Shown here: positions 8,291-15,312 of the stretch, piece after piece
Numbering within the stretch: position 1 is the stretch's first letter
Layout of the letters: each line of letters starts with the position of its first letter
Notes under the pieces: model-generated
What the model saw: the letters and a program-made list of their open reading frames with translations, nothing else
Database searches by the model: none
What the model was told of the DNA's origin: nothing
Assembly: GCF_003013815.1 (NCBI RefSeq)
Contig: NZ_PRLH01000104.1
Span: forward strand, 1 to 33,163
Reading direction: 5' to 3'
DNA from: Cyanothece sp. BG0011
GTDB taxonomy: Bacteria > Cyanobacteriota > Cyanobacteriia > Cyanobacteriales > Microcystaceae
Length of the DNA: 33,163 nucleotides
Translations under genes and position numbers: made by a program

Positions 8291-8650
8291 ATGGTATTCA
8301 ACTTTGATTTTTTCGCTTCTGAACCAGAAGAACAAAACCCTAACACCCTAATCCAATACTTACAACAACAGCATCCTGACACCCTTTCTCGGATTGCTCA
8401 ATCAGCCAGCCCTGAAATTCAACAAATTATTACACAAAATGTACAGGGATTAGTGGGTATGCTCCCCTCTGGAGATTTTAACATTCAAGTTACCACTGAT
8501 CGAGAAAATTTAGCCAATCTTCTTGCTTCGGCCATGATGACAGGATATTTCCTCAGTCAAATGGAACAACGAAAGAACTTAGAAGCCAATCTATCTAATG
8601 TAGATTCTGTACCCCCCAATCAATCCCATGACCACCAAGACAAGGATTAA
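8291..8650 (+). CDS. DUF760 family protein, 119 aa
   Basis: Small cyanobacterial/plastid protein of the DUF760 family. The core pattern is LIQYLQQQHPDTLSRIAQSASPEIQQII, followed by VQGLVGMLPSGDFNIQVTTDRENLANLLASAMMTGYFL, here recognised from the family's usual motifs. It lacks signal peptide or membrane segments. Its function is unknown; plant relatives are chloroplast proteins. A separate promoter region of about 80 bases (8210-8290) precedes it. Downstream lies the repeat-rich spacer. Confidence 0.85.
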   Translation: MVFNFDFFASEPEEQNPNTLIQYLQQQHPDTLSRIAQSASPEIQQIITQNVQGLVGMLPSGDFNIQVTTDRENLANLLASAMMTGYFLSQMEQRKNLEANLSNVDSVPPNQSHDHQDKD

Positions 8651-9027
8651 GGGTGAGGGGTCATCAAATCAGAGGGACAAGAAGGGAAGTGATAGCCTAT
8701 TATCTCTTGTCCCCTGTTCATGAAGTCAGAAGTCAGAAGTGTGAAGTCAGAAGTGAAAATAAGCGTGGGGGATTGTGACCCCCCCCTAAATTTTTTACCG
8801 CTAAAATAAATTTGTAGGGGGGGGTCACGGAACCCAATTTCTACGTCTAGAAGCGGTCGGGAAACGCGCCGTCGCACGGCGCAAGTTTAACCGACCAAGA
8901 GAGTAGAAAGTCTTAATCTCAAGATTATTAGAAAAAAACTTCTGTTCGTTAGAGCCGGAACGAAGTGAGGAACTTCTGACTTCCTACTTCTGACTTCGAG
9001 CGAAGCGATAAAACCCCTAACCAGGGT
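8651..9027. repeat. Palindrome-rich spacer, possible MITE-like element
   Basis: No gene. Heptamer-based repeat (GAAGTCA family) at 8722-8754 is mirrored by an inverted version at 8972-8997 (ACTTCTGACTTC repeated), bounding a segment of about 215 bases. Inside are two further palindromes: GTGA plus C8 at 8775-8786 with G8 plus TCAC at 8817-8828 (arms about 20 bases, nearly perfect), and GGTCGG/CCGACC (8855-8860, 8891-8896) around GCGCCGT/ACGGCGC (8866-8872, 8876-8882). The same GAAGTCA unit recurs at about 28490-28505. The open frame on the minus strand here lacks any gene-like property. Confidence 0.75.
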
Positions 9028-9029
9028 TT
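9011..9029 (-). terminator. Hairpin after the 31-aa ORF
   Basis: AAACCC (9011-9016) pairs with GGGTTT (9024-9029) around a 7-base loop; in minus-strand sense it is followed by TTTTATCG, a weak intrinsic terminator placed exactly after the stop of the small ORF. Confidence 0.4.
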
Positions 9030-9123
9030 AACCCCCTTTAGCAAAGCTTCCCATCACCAAAGCAGATAATAAAATTCCGGGGGTTAATAAAGCAATGAGT
9101 AACAATAATTGATCGACAGTCAT
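9028..9123 (-). CDS. Small hydrophobic membrane protein, 31 aa
   Basis: A short reading frame on the minus strand: ATG at 9121-9123, TAA at 9028-9030. A GGAAG ribosome binding site lies 6 bases upstream of the ATG. The product begins MTVDQLLLLIALLTPGILLS and ends MGSFAKGG: one hydrophobic helix of about 22 residues with an acidic start and basic-glycine tail, the layout typical of single-helix subunits of cyanobacterial photosynthetic or NDH-1 complexes. I cannot match it with certainty to a named subunit (it is not PsbX, PsbM, PsaM, PetG, PetN or PetL as I remember them). An AAACCC/GGGTTT hairpin (9011-9029) followed by T-rich sequence ends right at its stop. Real gene is likely; identity open. 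Confidence 0.6.
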   Translation of the reverse strand: MTVDQLLLLIALLTPGILLSALVMGSFAKGG

Positions 9124-9270
9124 AGTATACTTCCAAACGTTGATAAGTTCTCCCGTTACGCTAACGTATTTTTCACCAAAATCCCCTTAATTAACTAAAT
9201 TTTAATACCATTCCGTTAAGTATAATATTAGTATCAATAAAGTTATAAATTTAAGAATAAATGTAAGAAA

Positions 9271-9981
9271 ATGTTAAGAAAAATCATTCAATCTAAACAA
9301 GTCATTCCCTTAATGACTAGCTTACTCACGGCCGCCATTGTAACCCCTAGTCAAGCTGCTAACGTTAAGCTAGACACGATGGGTAGAATTATTAGTATTG
9401 AGGATATCCAACTGGTGGAAGGGGGTGTGGAAATACCTGGGAATGATTTCACCTTTACAGTAACTAGCACCTATAACATTGATTTTCTCTTTGGTACATT
9501 TAACGAAATTTTTGGTGATCCGACACAATCTGGGTTTAATCCTTCTTGTAATGTAGGATCAGGGAATGGTTTATGTTTCTGGGAAAACAATAATCGAGCG
9601 CTTCTTTTCACCCATGAAATTAATAATACGTTAAATGCTCTCAATCCCATTCCCTCAGAGGTTGCTGGTACTGTGGTCAATCCGCCACCGCCTCCAATTT
9701 CAGTAAACAACATTAGCAATTTTTACCGAATTCCTGTTAATTTTAATCAAGAGAATAACCAGACAAATATTGTTTTCTATCAAGGGACTCATGATAGTAA
9801 TCTTCAAGAACCCTGGAATAGTCCTCAGATAACACTTTCTGCAGGTTCTGGAGCAGGTACTATCTACGCTAGTGCAGAATTAACCAGTCAAGAATTTACA
9901 GCAGAAATCCCCGAATCTTCAAATTTAATGGGTATTGTGGTTACGGTTGGATTAATGATCTTAGTCACAAGAAAAAAATAA
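9271..9981 (+). CDS. PEP-CTERM-like secreted/anchored protein, 236 aa
   Basis: Exported protein of unknown function. N-terminus is a signal peptide: positive start MLRKIIQSK, hydrophobic stretch to about residue 27 and an SQA cleavage site. The C-terminus has IPESSNLMGIVVTVGLMILV then TRKK, i.e. a PEP-CTERM-type sorting signal (variant IPES for VPEP, hydrophobic helix, basic tail), normally processed by an exosortase-type system. The intervening domain is beta-rich, Asn/Thr/Ser-rich and carries two cysteines (in SCNVGSGNGLCFW) that could form a disulphide. No exosortase is visible in the window. Neighbours do not suggest a job; the gene stands alone with an AT-rich upstream region. Confidence 0.75.
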   Translation: MLRKIIQSKQVIPLMTSLLTAAIVTPSQAANVKLDTMGRIISIEDIQLVEGGVEIPGNDFTFTVTSTYNIDFLFGTFNEIFGDPTQSGFNPSCNVGSGNGLCFWENNNRALLFTHEINNTLNALNPIPSEVAGTVVNPPPPPISVNNISNFYRIPVNFNQENNQTNIVFYQGTHDSNLQEPWNSPQITLSAGSGAGTIYASAELTSQEFTAEIPESSNLMGIVVTVGLMILVTRKK

Positions 9982-10040
9982 CCCTTGTTTAATAATTTCA
10001 GTAATATCTTGAAAAAAATCGTAAAATAACCATGAAAAAA

Positions 10041-10057
10041 CCCGGTTGATAACCGGG
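10041..10057 (-). terminator. Intrinsic terminator for the gene at 10120-10494
   Basis: CCCGGTT (10041-10047) pairs perfectly with AACCGGG (10051-10057), loop GAT. In minus-strand sense the stem is followed by TTTTTTC (10035-10040), a standard rho-independent terminator located 60 bases after the membrane-protein gene. Confidence 0.75.
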
Positions 10058-10119
10058 CTGCACTAGCTTATATCTATAAAAAATGAAATCACTATCTAAC
10101 AGATATTGTTATCCAATTC

Positions 10120-10494
10120 CTATCTAGCTAAATGGCAAGTCAAGGGACAAGCCGCATAAATAGAAGTGTGAGAGGGAGTTGCGTCGCCGTGCAGCCATCT
10201 CAACCAATGAACTTCTTGGGGATGAATTCCCTTAGCTGTTAGTAGTGCTGCTCCCAAGAAAACTACTAATAAATTAACACCAACTAGAGAACCAACCACC
10301 AATAAAACAGCACTTACTGGTAAAACTGATTGTAAAACCACTGATGCTAACGCCCCAAACGTTGCCATCAAAACAACCAGGGGAAACCCAACAACTAATA
10401 AACAAACGACTAACGTAAAACTCCAAACTAAGAAGCTCTTAACGAACGTTAAAGAGTCAACTTTTCCTAATCCGGTTTTTTGTGCAATTTCCAT
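10120..10494 (-). CDS. Small membrane protein, 124 aa, unknown
   Basis: I do not recognise the family. Two to three hydrophobic segments are seen (about residues 18-45, 50-72 and 68-90, rich in Val/Leu), then a cytoplasmic or lumenal tail HPQEVHWLRWLHGD and a cysteine-containing end YAACPLTCHLAR. The tail with conserved-looking Trp/His/Cys residues suggests a real, selected protein. It is monocistronic on the minus strand: preceded by its own long upstream region and closed by a good intrinsic terminator at 10041-10057. GAGGAAGA just upstream of the ATG is a strong ribosome binding site. Confidence 0.75.
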   Translation of the reverse strand: MEIAQKTGLGKVDSLTFVKSFLVWSFTLVVCLLVVGFPLVVLMATFGALASVVLQSVLPVSAVLLVVGSLVGVNLLVVFLGAALLTAKGIHPQEVHWLRWLHGDATPSHTSIYAACPLTCHLAR

Positions 10495-10973
10495 ATCTTC
10501 CTCCAGAGCAAACCAGTAACTTTATCTATTTTTGTAGATAACGCTGTGTCAATCAGTATAGATAATCTCACGAATAAAATGAGCTTATTGAAAGAAAAAT
10601 TTACATTCAAAGGTAACTTTATGGGTTAAAGATTGAAAAATGTTACAAACAAGTTTGATCTCAACGAACTTATCGGGGATCAAGCCTATCTTTAGAGAAT
10701 TGAATGTAATCTTTTGTAATAATCATTGATATTGTAAGAACTGTAGCTCAGGCTACAACTATCATTTTTCGTTTTAGCCATTCAATTACCGCAAAATATT
10801 AATATTTCTTAAATTTAAACGATAATTTTCTCAGAAATAAAACAACGATTAACCGAAAAAACAGCCCTTACCTAAGTTTTCTCAGAAATTTTGGGAACAC
10901 TAACCCTAGAAGATCACCTGAGCGACAGTTATCACAAACTGTTGAACTTAACGTATTTGTAAGAATAAAGATC
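10495..10973. promoter_or_regulatory. Divergent regulatory region upstream of pilT
   Basis: 480 bases without a gene. It holds the promoters of the membrane-protein gene (leftward) and pilT (rightward). Notable are two copies of TTTTCTCAGAAAT (10826-10838 and 10877-10889), 51 bases apart, each centred on the perfect dyad TTTCT-C-AGAAA, which look like paired operator sites. A small hairpin TGTAGC/GCTACA (10742-10747, 10752-10757) is also present. No tRNA or known riboswitch seen. Confidence 0.45.
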
Positions 10974-12287
10974 ATGACCCAATCTCAACGTCCCTCCTTA
11001 CCCCCTTTACCGCCTCCTCCCATGCCTCCCGTCAAGGATGCAGAAGAAATGAACATGGACATGATGGAGATGGAAGAAGCTTTAGAGGATGTCGGTACTC
11101 AGTTTATGCCGGCTTCTCCCGTGATCACAGAGCCAGACAGTCCGGTTGAAGAACCGATGCGCCCATCGGTGCCGAGCCCACCCCCTTTACCTATAACACC
11201 CCCAAAAAGTTTTGGTCGTTCTCCTGGGCAACCCAGTTTAGCGGAATTGGTTCGTCATGCTTTTGATGAAGGGTTTTCCGATGTTCACTTAGGAGTTGGA
11301 GAAAAACCCCGAATGCGCGATCGCGGGGAAATGATGATTCTGGAGTATCCAGAAATCGATGAAAACACCTTTATGAGTTGGTTAAGGGAAATTCTCAAAG
11401 AAGATGAAATTCAACGCTTTAAAAAGGAATTAGAATTTGATGGGGCAACCCAGTATGAATTTGCCAGGGTTCGGATCAACATCTTTGACAGTTTACGGGG
11501 GCCGGCGATGGTACTGCGTCTCATTCCCCTGAACATCCTGACCATGGAACAGTTACGACTGCCTATGGTATTTAAGGATATTTCCGATTCTCACAAAGGT
11601 CTCATTCTGGTAACGGGGCCAACCGGTTCAGGTAAATCCACCACCATGGCCGCTATGGTGGATTATATTAACAAAGAACATCCTAAACATATTATTACCA
11701 TTGAAGATCCGGTGGAATTTGTCCACCAAAGTCGTCGCTCTTTGATTAAGCAACGGGAAGTGGGGATGCACACCCTTAAGTTTGATAATGCCCTTAAAGC
11801 AGCTTTACGGGAAGATCCCGACATTATCCTAGTGGGGGAAATGCGGGATAAAGAAACGGTGAATACGGCACTCAAAGCAGCCCAAACCGGTCACTTAGTC
11901 ATGGGAACCCTACACACCAATAGCGCGGTGAAAACCTTGGAACGGATTTTGAGCTTATATAATGCCGAAGAACGAGAAGCGATGCGGGTGGCGATCGCAG
12001 AATCTTTAGTCGCTATTATTGCTCAAGGGTTATGTCGGACAACGGACGGAAAACGGGCTGCTTACCACGATATTTTGATCAATACAGAAACGGTCAAAGA
12101 CTACATTATTCAAGGGAAAAACGACGAAATTCTCGAATTAATGAAGGATGGTGAATTTGATGGCATGATTACCACTAACCAAGCCCTATTTAATCTCTAT
12201 CAAGAGGGACGCATTACCGAAGAAACTGCTTTAGAATTATCCCCAACTCCCAACGAAATTGCTATGATGCTAAGGGGTCGAATCTAG
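10974..12287 (+). CDS. pilT: Twitching motility ATPase PilT (long, PilT2-like form)
   Basis: Type IV pilus retraction ATPase of the secretion ATPase superfamily. Walker A is GPTGSGKST (residues 215-223), the Asp box is ITIEDPVEFVH, Walker B is DIILVGEMRD with the catalytic glutamate near residue 289, and the His box is GHLVMGTLHTN. Residues 1-85 form an extension not present in short PilT: a proline run (LPPLPPPPMPP), a Met/Glu-rich stretch and another Pro-rich segment before the start of the PAS-like N-terminal domain. That length (437) fits the PilT2-type paralogue of cyanobacteria, which acts in phototactic movement, rather than the roughly 370-residue PilT1. Followed by a KaiB-domain gene 98 bases downstream with an intercistronic hairpin between them. 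Confidence 0.95.
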   Translation: MTQSQRPSLPPLPPPPMPPVKDAEEMNMDMMEMEEALEDVGTQFMPASPVITEPDSPVEEPMRPSVPSPPPLPITPPKSFGRSPGQPSLAELVRHAFDEGFSDVHLGVGEKPRMRDRGEMMILEYPEIDENTFMSWLREILKEDEIQRFKKELEFDGATQYEFARVRINIFDSLRGPAMVLRLIPLNILTMEQLRLPMVFKDISDSHKGLILVTGPTGSGKSTTMAAMVDYINKEHPKHIITIEDPVEFVHQSRRSLIKQREVGMHTLKFDNALKAALREDPDIILVGEMRDKETVNTALKAAQTGHLVMGTLHTNSAVKTLERILSLYNAEEREAMRVAIAESLVAIIAQGLCRTTDGKRAAYHDILINTETVKDYIIQGKNDEILELMKDGEFDGMITTNQALFNLYQEGRITEETALELSPTPNEIAMMLRGRI

Positions 12288-12311
12288 AAAAAACCCTAAA
12301 GAAATGAGGAT

Positions 12312-12358
12312 GGAGGAGGAAGAGAGGTTATAACAGAATTAAGTCTTCTTCCTCCTCT
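12312..12358 (+). other. Intercistronic hairpin between pilT and the KaiB-like gene
   Basis: A 12-pair stem formed by the purine arm at 12312-12323 (contains GGAGGAAGA) and pyrimidine arm at 12347-12358 (contains TCTTCCTCC), loop of 23 bases. No T-run follows, so it is not a standard terminator; it may be an RNA-processing or stability element, or bind ribosomes or sRNA through its GGAGG. Confidence 0.55.
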
Positions 12359-12385
12359 GTGTAGTTCCTCTCAAAAATAGCGAGC

Positions 12386-13147
12386 ATGGGCGAAACGACA
12401 AGGGTTGTCCCGAATTTGTTTAAGGGTATTGCCCTTTTTACGCCAGGTGGCGATCTCGTTTATTGTCTCGATAGCAACAAACAAGTCCATTGGCATTCTC
12501 AATTATGCCTAGCATTGCAGGAATTATTAAAGTTGCCCGAACCCCCTCATTTTCTGGTTCCCGGTTATACGGCCACCGTTGACCGTTGGTTTTGTACTAG
12601 GGAGAAGAGGGTAAAAACGGTGGCTGAACTTTATCCTGCGGTTCGTCGCTACGAACCTTTATTAAATGTTCTTTTTAATCTGAAAAACGTGACTTGGCAA
12701 ACAGCCACTTGGCAAGAAGAGGCTTGTAACCCCGTTATTATCGAAACCTATGGTTCTCGCTTTGCTCAACTTTGGGAAAACCATGATTTGCTAGTGCGTC
12801 TAGACGAACGTTGGGAACAAGAACTAAAAAACCAATTTAATCCTGTCAAGACTCACAAAAAAGACGAATCTCAACCGAATCAAGGTTATATTTTACGTCT
12901 TTTTGTTTCGGGTAATCATCCGTCTACTAAGCAAACCCTAAAAAAGATCCATCATCTACTTGAAACCCAGTTAAGTCATCCCTATACTTTAAAAGTCATC
13001 GATATTGCTAAACACCCAGAAATGGCAGAAACCCATCATGTTTCTGCCACCCCTACTTTAGTGCGTGTTTGGCCTCGACCCACAAGACGTATTGTAGGAG
13101 AACTAGACGATTTATCGAGAGTTTTACGACTAATTAGGGCAAATTAG
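12386..13147 (+). CDS. Protein with C-terminal KaiB/SasA-type domain, 253 aa
   Basis: Two-part protein. Residues about 1-150 are a cyanobacterial domain I do not recognise (GIALFTPGGDLVYCLD near the start, then HFLVPGYTATVDRWF). Residues about 170-250 are a thioredoxin-like domain of the KaiB/SasA N-terminal type: LRLFVSGNHPSTKQTL, then LKVIDIAKHPEMAE and the signature SATPTLVRVWPRPTRRI followed by GELDD. In the clock such domains bind KaiC. This gene lacks a kinase domain, so it is not SasA, and it is much longer than KaiB. It lies directly after pilT on the same strand, hinting at a link between pilus activity and a clock-like or KaiC-family ATPase partner; that link is inference. No clear ribosome binding site precedes its ATG. 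Confidence 0.8.
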   Translation: MGETTRVVPNLFKGIALFTPGGDLVYCLDSNKQVHWHSQLCLALQELLKLPEPPHFLVPGYTATVDRWFCTREKRVKTVAELYPAVRRYEPLLNVLFNLKNVTWQTATWQEEACNPVIIETYGSRFAQLWENHDLLVRLDERWEQELKNQFNPVKTHKKDESQPNQGYILRLFVSGNHPSTKQTLKKIHHLLETQLSHPYTLKVIDIAKHPEMAETHHVSATPTLVRVWPRPTRRIVGELDDLSRVLRLIRAN

Positions 13148-13210
13148 CTTAGATCAATTGTTAGTCATCAGTGATCAATTATTGGGACAACCTTATGGCA
13201 TTATTGTCTG

Positions 13211-13531
13211 ATGAATCATCTTAACTTGGCCATCATAGCTACCTTAATTTACGCAATTTTATTGTTTCTCGGTGGTATCATGGGCTATGTCACTGCCAAG
13301 AGCAAACCTTCTTTAATTTCTGGTCTTATTAGTGGTTTGCTCCTGTTGCTCAGTGCTTTCCTTCAATGGCAACAAATAGCAGTAGGACTGATTTTAGGCC
13401 AATTGATAACTATTTTCCTTGCCGTTGTCTTTGCCATTCGGCTATGGAAGACCCGAAAATTTATGCCAGCCGGGTTAATGTTAATGATTAGTGTAGCTAT
13501 GTTGATTATTTTGTTTCCAACAACGAGTTAA
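13211..13531 (+). CDS. TMEM14 family membrane protein, 106 aa
   Basis: Small integral membrane protein with four hydrophobic helices: residues about 5-27, 35-50, 55-75 and 84-104. The glycine-rich pattern LFLGGIMGYVTAKSKPSLISGLISG is typical of the TMEM14/UPF0136 family, whose plant members (FAX proteins) export fatty acids from plastids. A similar lipid-related role in cyanobacteria is plausible but not shown. Its stop codon overlaps by 4 bases the stop of the convergent gene at 13528-13917. Confidence 0.88.
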   Translation: MNHLNLAIIATLIYAILLFLGGIMGYVTAKSKPSLISGLISGLLLLLSAFLQWQQIAVGLILGQLITIFLAVVFAIRLWKTRKFMPAGLMLMISVAMLIILFPTTS

Positions 13532-13917
13532 GCTAAGGTTTCAGGACAATAACCGAGTCCTCGGGTAAATTGTTGACGAAAAGCCTCAATATCACTACTA
13601 TCCGGTGAGCCATGAGAAACAATAGCCACTTGATAACGACTCATAACATCAATAGGAGATTGACCGGTTTCTAGACTCCAAAACACCATCTGTAAGCGAA
13701 TCTCTAACTCGTAAGGAATGCCTAATTCATTCATAAAGGCTTTGAAGTCCCCATGTTGTTGGGGTGTCAAAGGCTGTTTGAACTTAATTTTGATAATCCA
13801 ACCATTAATTTGATGGATGACAGTCATTAAGCAAAGGGATGAGTCATACTTTCGTTGTAAATATTCAATCACCCGTAGCGTTAGACTTGCGTTGGCTAAA
13901 AAATAAATATAGTCCAT
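13528..13917 (-). CDS. Hypothetical protein, 129 aa
   Basis: I do not recognise this small soluble protein. It has an alpha/beta look: a beta strand followed by helix RVIEYLQRKYDSSLC, strands WIIKIKFKQPL, helix QQHGDFKAFMNELGIPYE and strand RLQMVFWSL. The end reads FTRGLGYCPETLA. Convergent with the TMEM14 gene, sharing 4 bases including both stop codons. Upstream (13918-14193) is a spacer with duplicated short repeats. No pathway can be inferred. Confidence 0.7.
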   Translation of the reverse strand: MDYIYFLANASLTLRVIEYLQRKYDSSLCLMTVIHQINGWIIKIKFKQPLTPQQHGDFKAFMNELGIPYELEIRLQMVFWSLETGQSPIDVMSRYQVAIVSHGSPDSSDIEAFRQQFTRGLGYCPETLA

Positions 13918-14021
13918 TATTTTCCCCCTTAATTTTTCTGCTAAACAATTCCTCTAGCTCTAGTGTGCCAACGATCGTCCAATTTGTTGTAGGGGAGTTC
14001 CCCCCTATTTTCCTCAAGTGC

Positions 14022-14106
14022 CATGGGGGAAACTACCCAACTAGGTAAGAATTCCCATAATTATATGTAGATAGGAATAGGAATATTGGCTTATCATGGG
14101 GGAAAC
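14022..14106. repeat. Duplicated 12-mer and degenerate direct repeat upstream of queA
   Basis: CATGGGGGAAAC occurs at 14022-14033 and again at 14095-14106. Each copy is followed by an AATTCCCA/GATTCCCA-like and AATTAT.TGTA-like segment, giving two degenerate repeats of about 40 bases. They lie in the 276-base spacer upstream of queA and could be regulatory or a decayed element. Confidence 0.5.
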
Positions 14107-14193
14107 ACGGAATGGATTCCCAAATTATGTATCTTATTTTACATATTCCTTTTAGCATATAACAAATGAACCTGTTTTGGGAACTGTCATTTT

Positions 14194-15312
14194 ATGAGTA
14201 GTGATCATTTATTATCGAGTTACGATTATCATTTACCCCCAGAATTAATTGCCCAAAACCCCATGACTCCTAGGGATCATTCTCGGTTATTGGTCATTAA
14301 TTCTCCCACAACCCATATTCATAGTATTTTCCGAGACTTACCTCAGTGGCTATCTCCGGGAGATTTGTTAGTTTTTAATAATACTCGCGTCATTCCTGCA
14401 CGACTTTACGGAAAAAAGTCCACCGGTGCGCCGGTCGAAATTTTATTATTAGAAGAAAAAGAGCCTTTGTGTTGGTTGGCCTTAGTGAAACCGGGAAAAC
14501 GCTTTAAAATTGGCAGTGAAATTTATTTTCATTTAGATAATAATGATTGTAGTCAAGATAATTGTTTAGTGGCTACGGTTGTGGATAGAGACGAAGAAAC
14601 AGGAGGAAGATTACTCAAGTTTAATGTAGAGTCTCTGGAATTATTTTGGCAAAAAATAGAAGAACTGGGTCAAATTCCTTTTCCCCCTTATGTAACTGAG
14701 TCTAAGGCCCAGCCTTCCCAATATCAAACCATTTATGCTGAAAAACCGGGCGCAGTGGCTGCACCCACAGCCGGACTTCATTTTACCGATGAACTCTTAG
14801 AAACCTTACAGCAAAAAGGAATTAATCAAGCTTATATTACGTTGCACGTGGGGTTAGGTACATTTCGTCCTGTTGATATCGAGAATATCAAAGAACATAA
14901 GATGCACCAAGAATGGATAGAAGTCCCAGAAATAACGGTAGAAAAAATAAAAGAAACGAAAGCCAAAGGTAACCGAGTGATTGCCGTAGGAACAACCGTA
15001 GTTAGAGCGTTAGAAGGAGCAGCCAAAGCAACAGAAATGGCAGGTAAACAAGGTTTAATACCTTTCAGAGGTAAAACAGATATGTTTATTTATCCTGGCT
15101 ATTCTTGGCGAATTATTGATGGAATGATTACCAATTTTCACTTACCCAAATCGAGTTTATTGATGTTAGTGAGTGCTTTAATTGGGAGAAACAGATTATT
15201 AGAGTTATATCAAATAGCCATCCAAGAAAAGTATCGTTTTTATTCTTTTGGAGATGGAATGTTAGTTTTATCTGGGGATGAAGCCATCAACATCACCCGA
15301 AACCCGATTTGA
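14194..15312 (+). CDS. queA: S-adenosylmethionine:tRNA ribosyltransferase-isomerase QueA
   Basis: Makes epoxyqueuosine in the wobble position of tRNA by transferring and isomerising the ribosyl group of SAM onto preQ1-tRNA. Diagnostic stretches: YDYHLPPELIAQNP at the start, LVFNNTRVIPARL, AVAAPTAGLHFT, YITLHVGLGTFRPV and ITNFHLPKSSLLMLVSAL, all family hallmarks. After the usual C-terminal YSFGDGMLVL there are 13 extra residues (SGDEAINITRNPI) encoded where the gene runs into the convergent SUMF1-domain gene; the two overlap by 73 bases. Length otherwise normal (372). No other queuosine gene in the window. Confidence 0.97.
   Translation: MSSDHLLSSYDYHLPPELIAQNPMTPRDHSRLLVINSPTTHIHSIFRDLPQWLSPGDLLVFNNTRVIPARLYGKKSTGAPVEILLLEEKEPLCWLALVKPGKRFKIGSEIYFHLDNNDCSQDNCLVATVVDRDEETGGRLLKFNVESLELFWQKIEELGQIPFPPYVTESKAQPSQYQTIYAEKPGAVAAPTAGLHFTDELLETLQQKGINQAYITLHVGLGTFRPVDIENIKEHKMHQEWIEVPEITVEKIKETKAKGNRVIAVGTTVVRALEGAAKATEMAGKQGLIPFRGKTDMFIYPGYSWRIIDGMITNFHLPKSSLLMLVSALIGRNRLLELYQIAIQEKYRFYSFGDGMLVLSGDEAINITRNPI

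Noticed and set aside
8647-8877. 76-codon minus-strand frame in the palindromic spacer
   Set aside because: It lies within inverted repeats (C8/G8 arms) and encodes low-complexity, repeat-derived sequence.
12386-13147. Gene for SasA or KaiB proper
   Set aside because: No histidine kinase domain, and it is far longer than KaiB with an unrelated N-terminal half.
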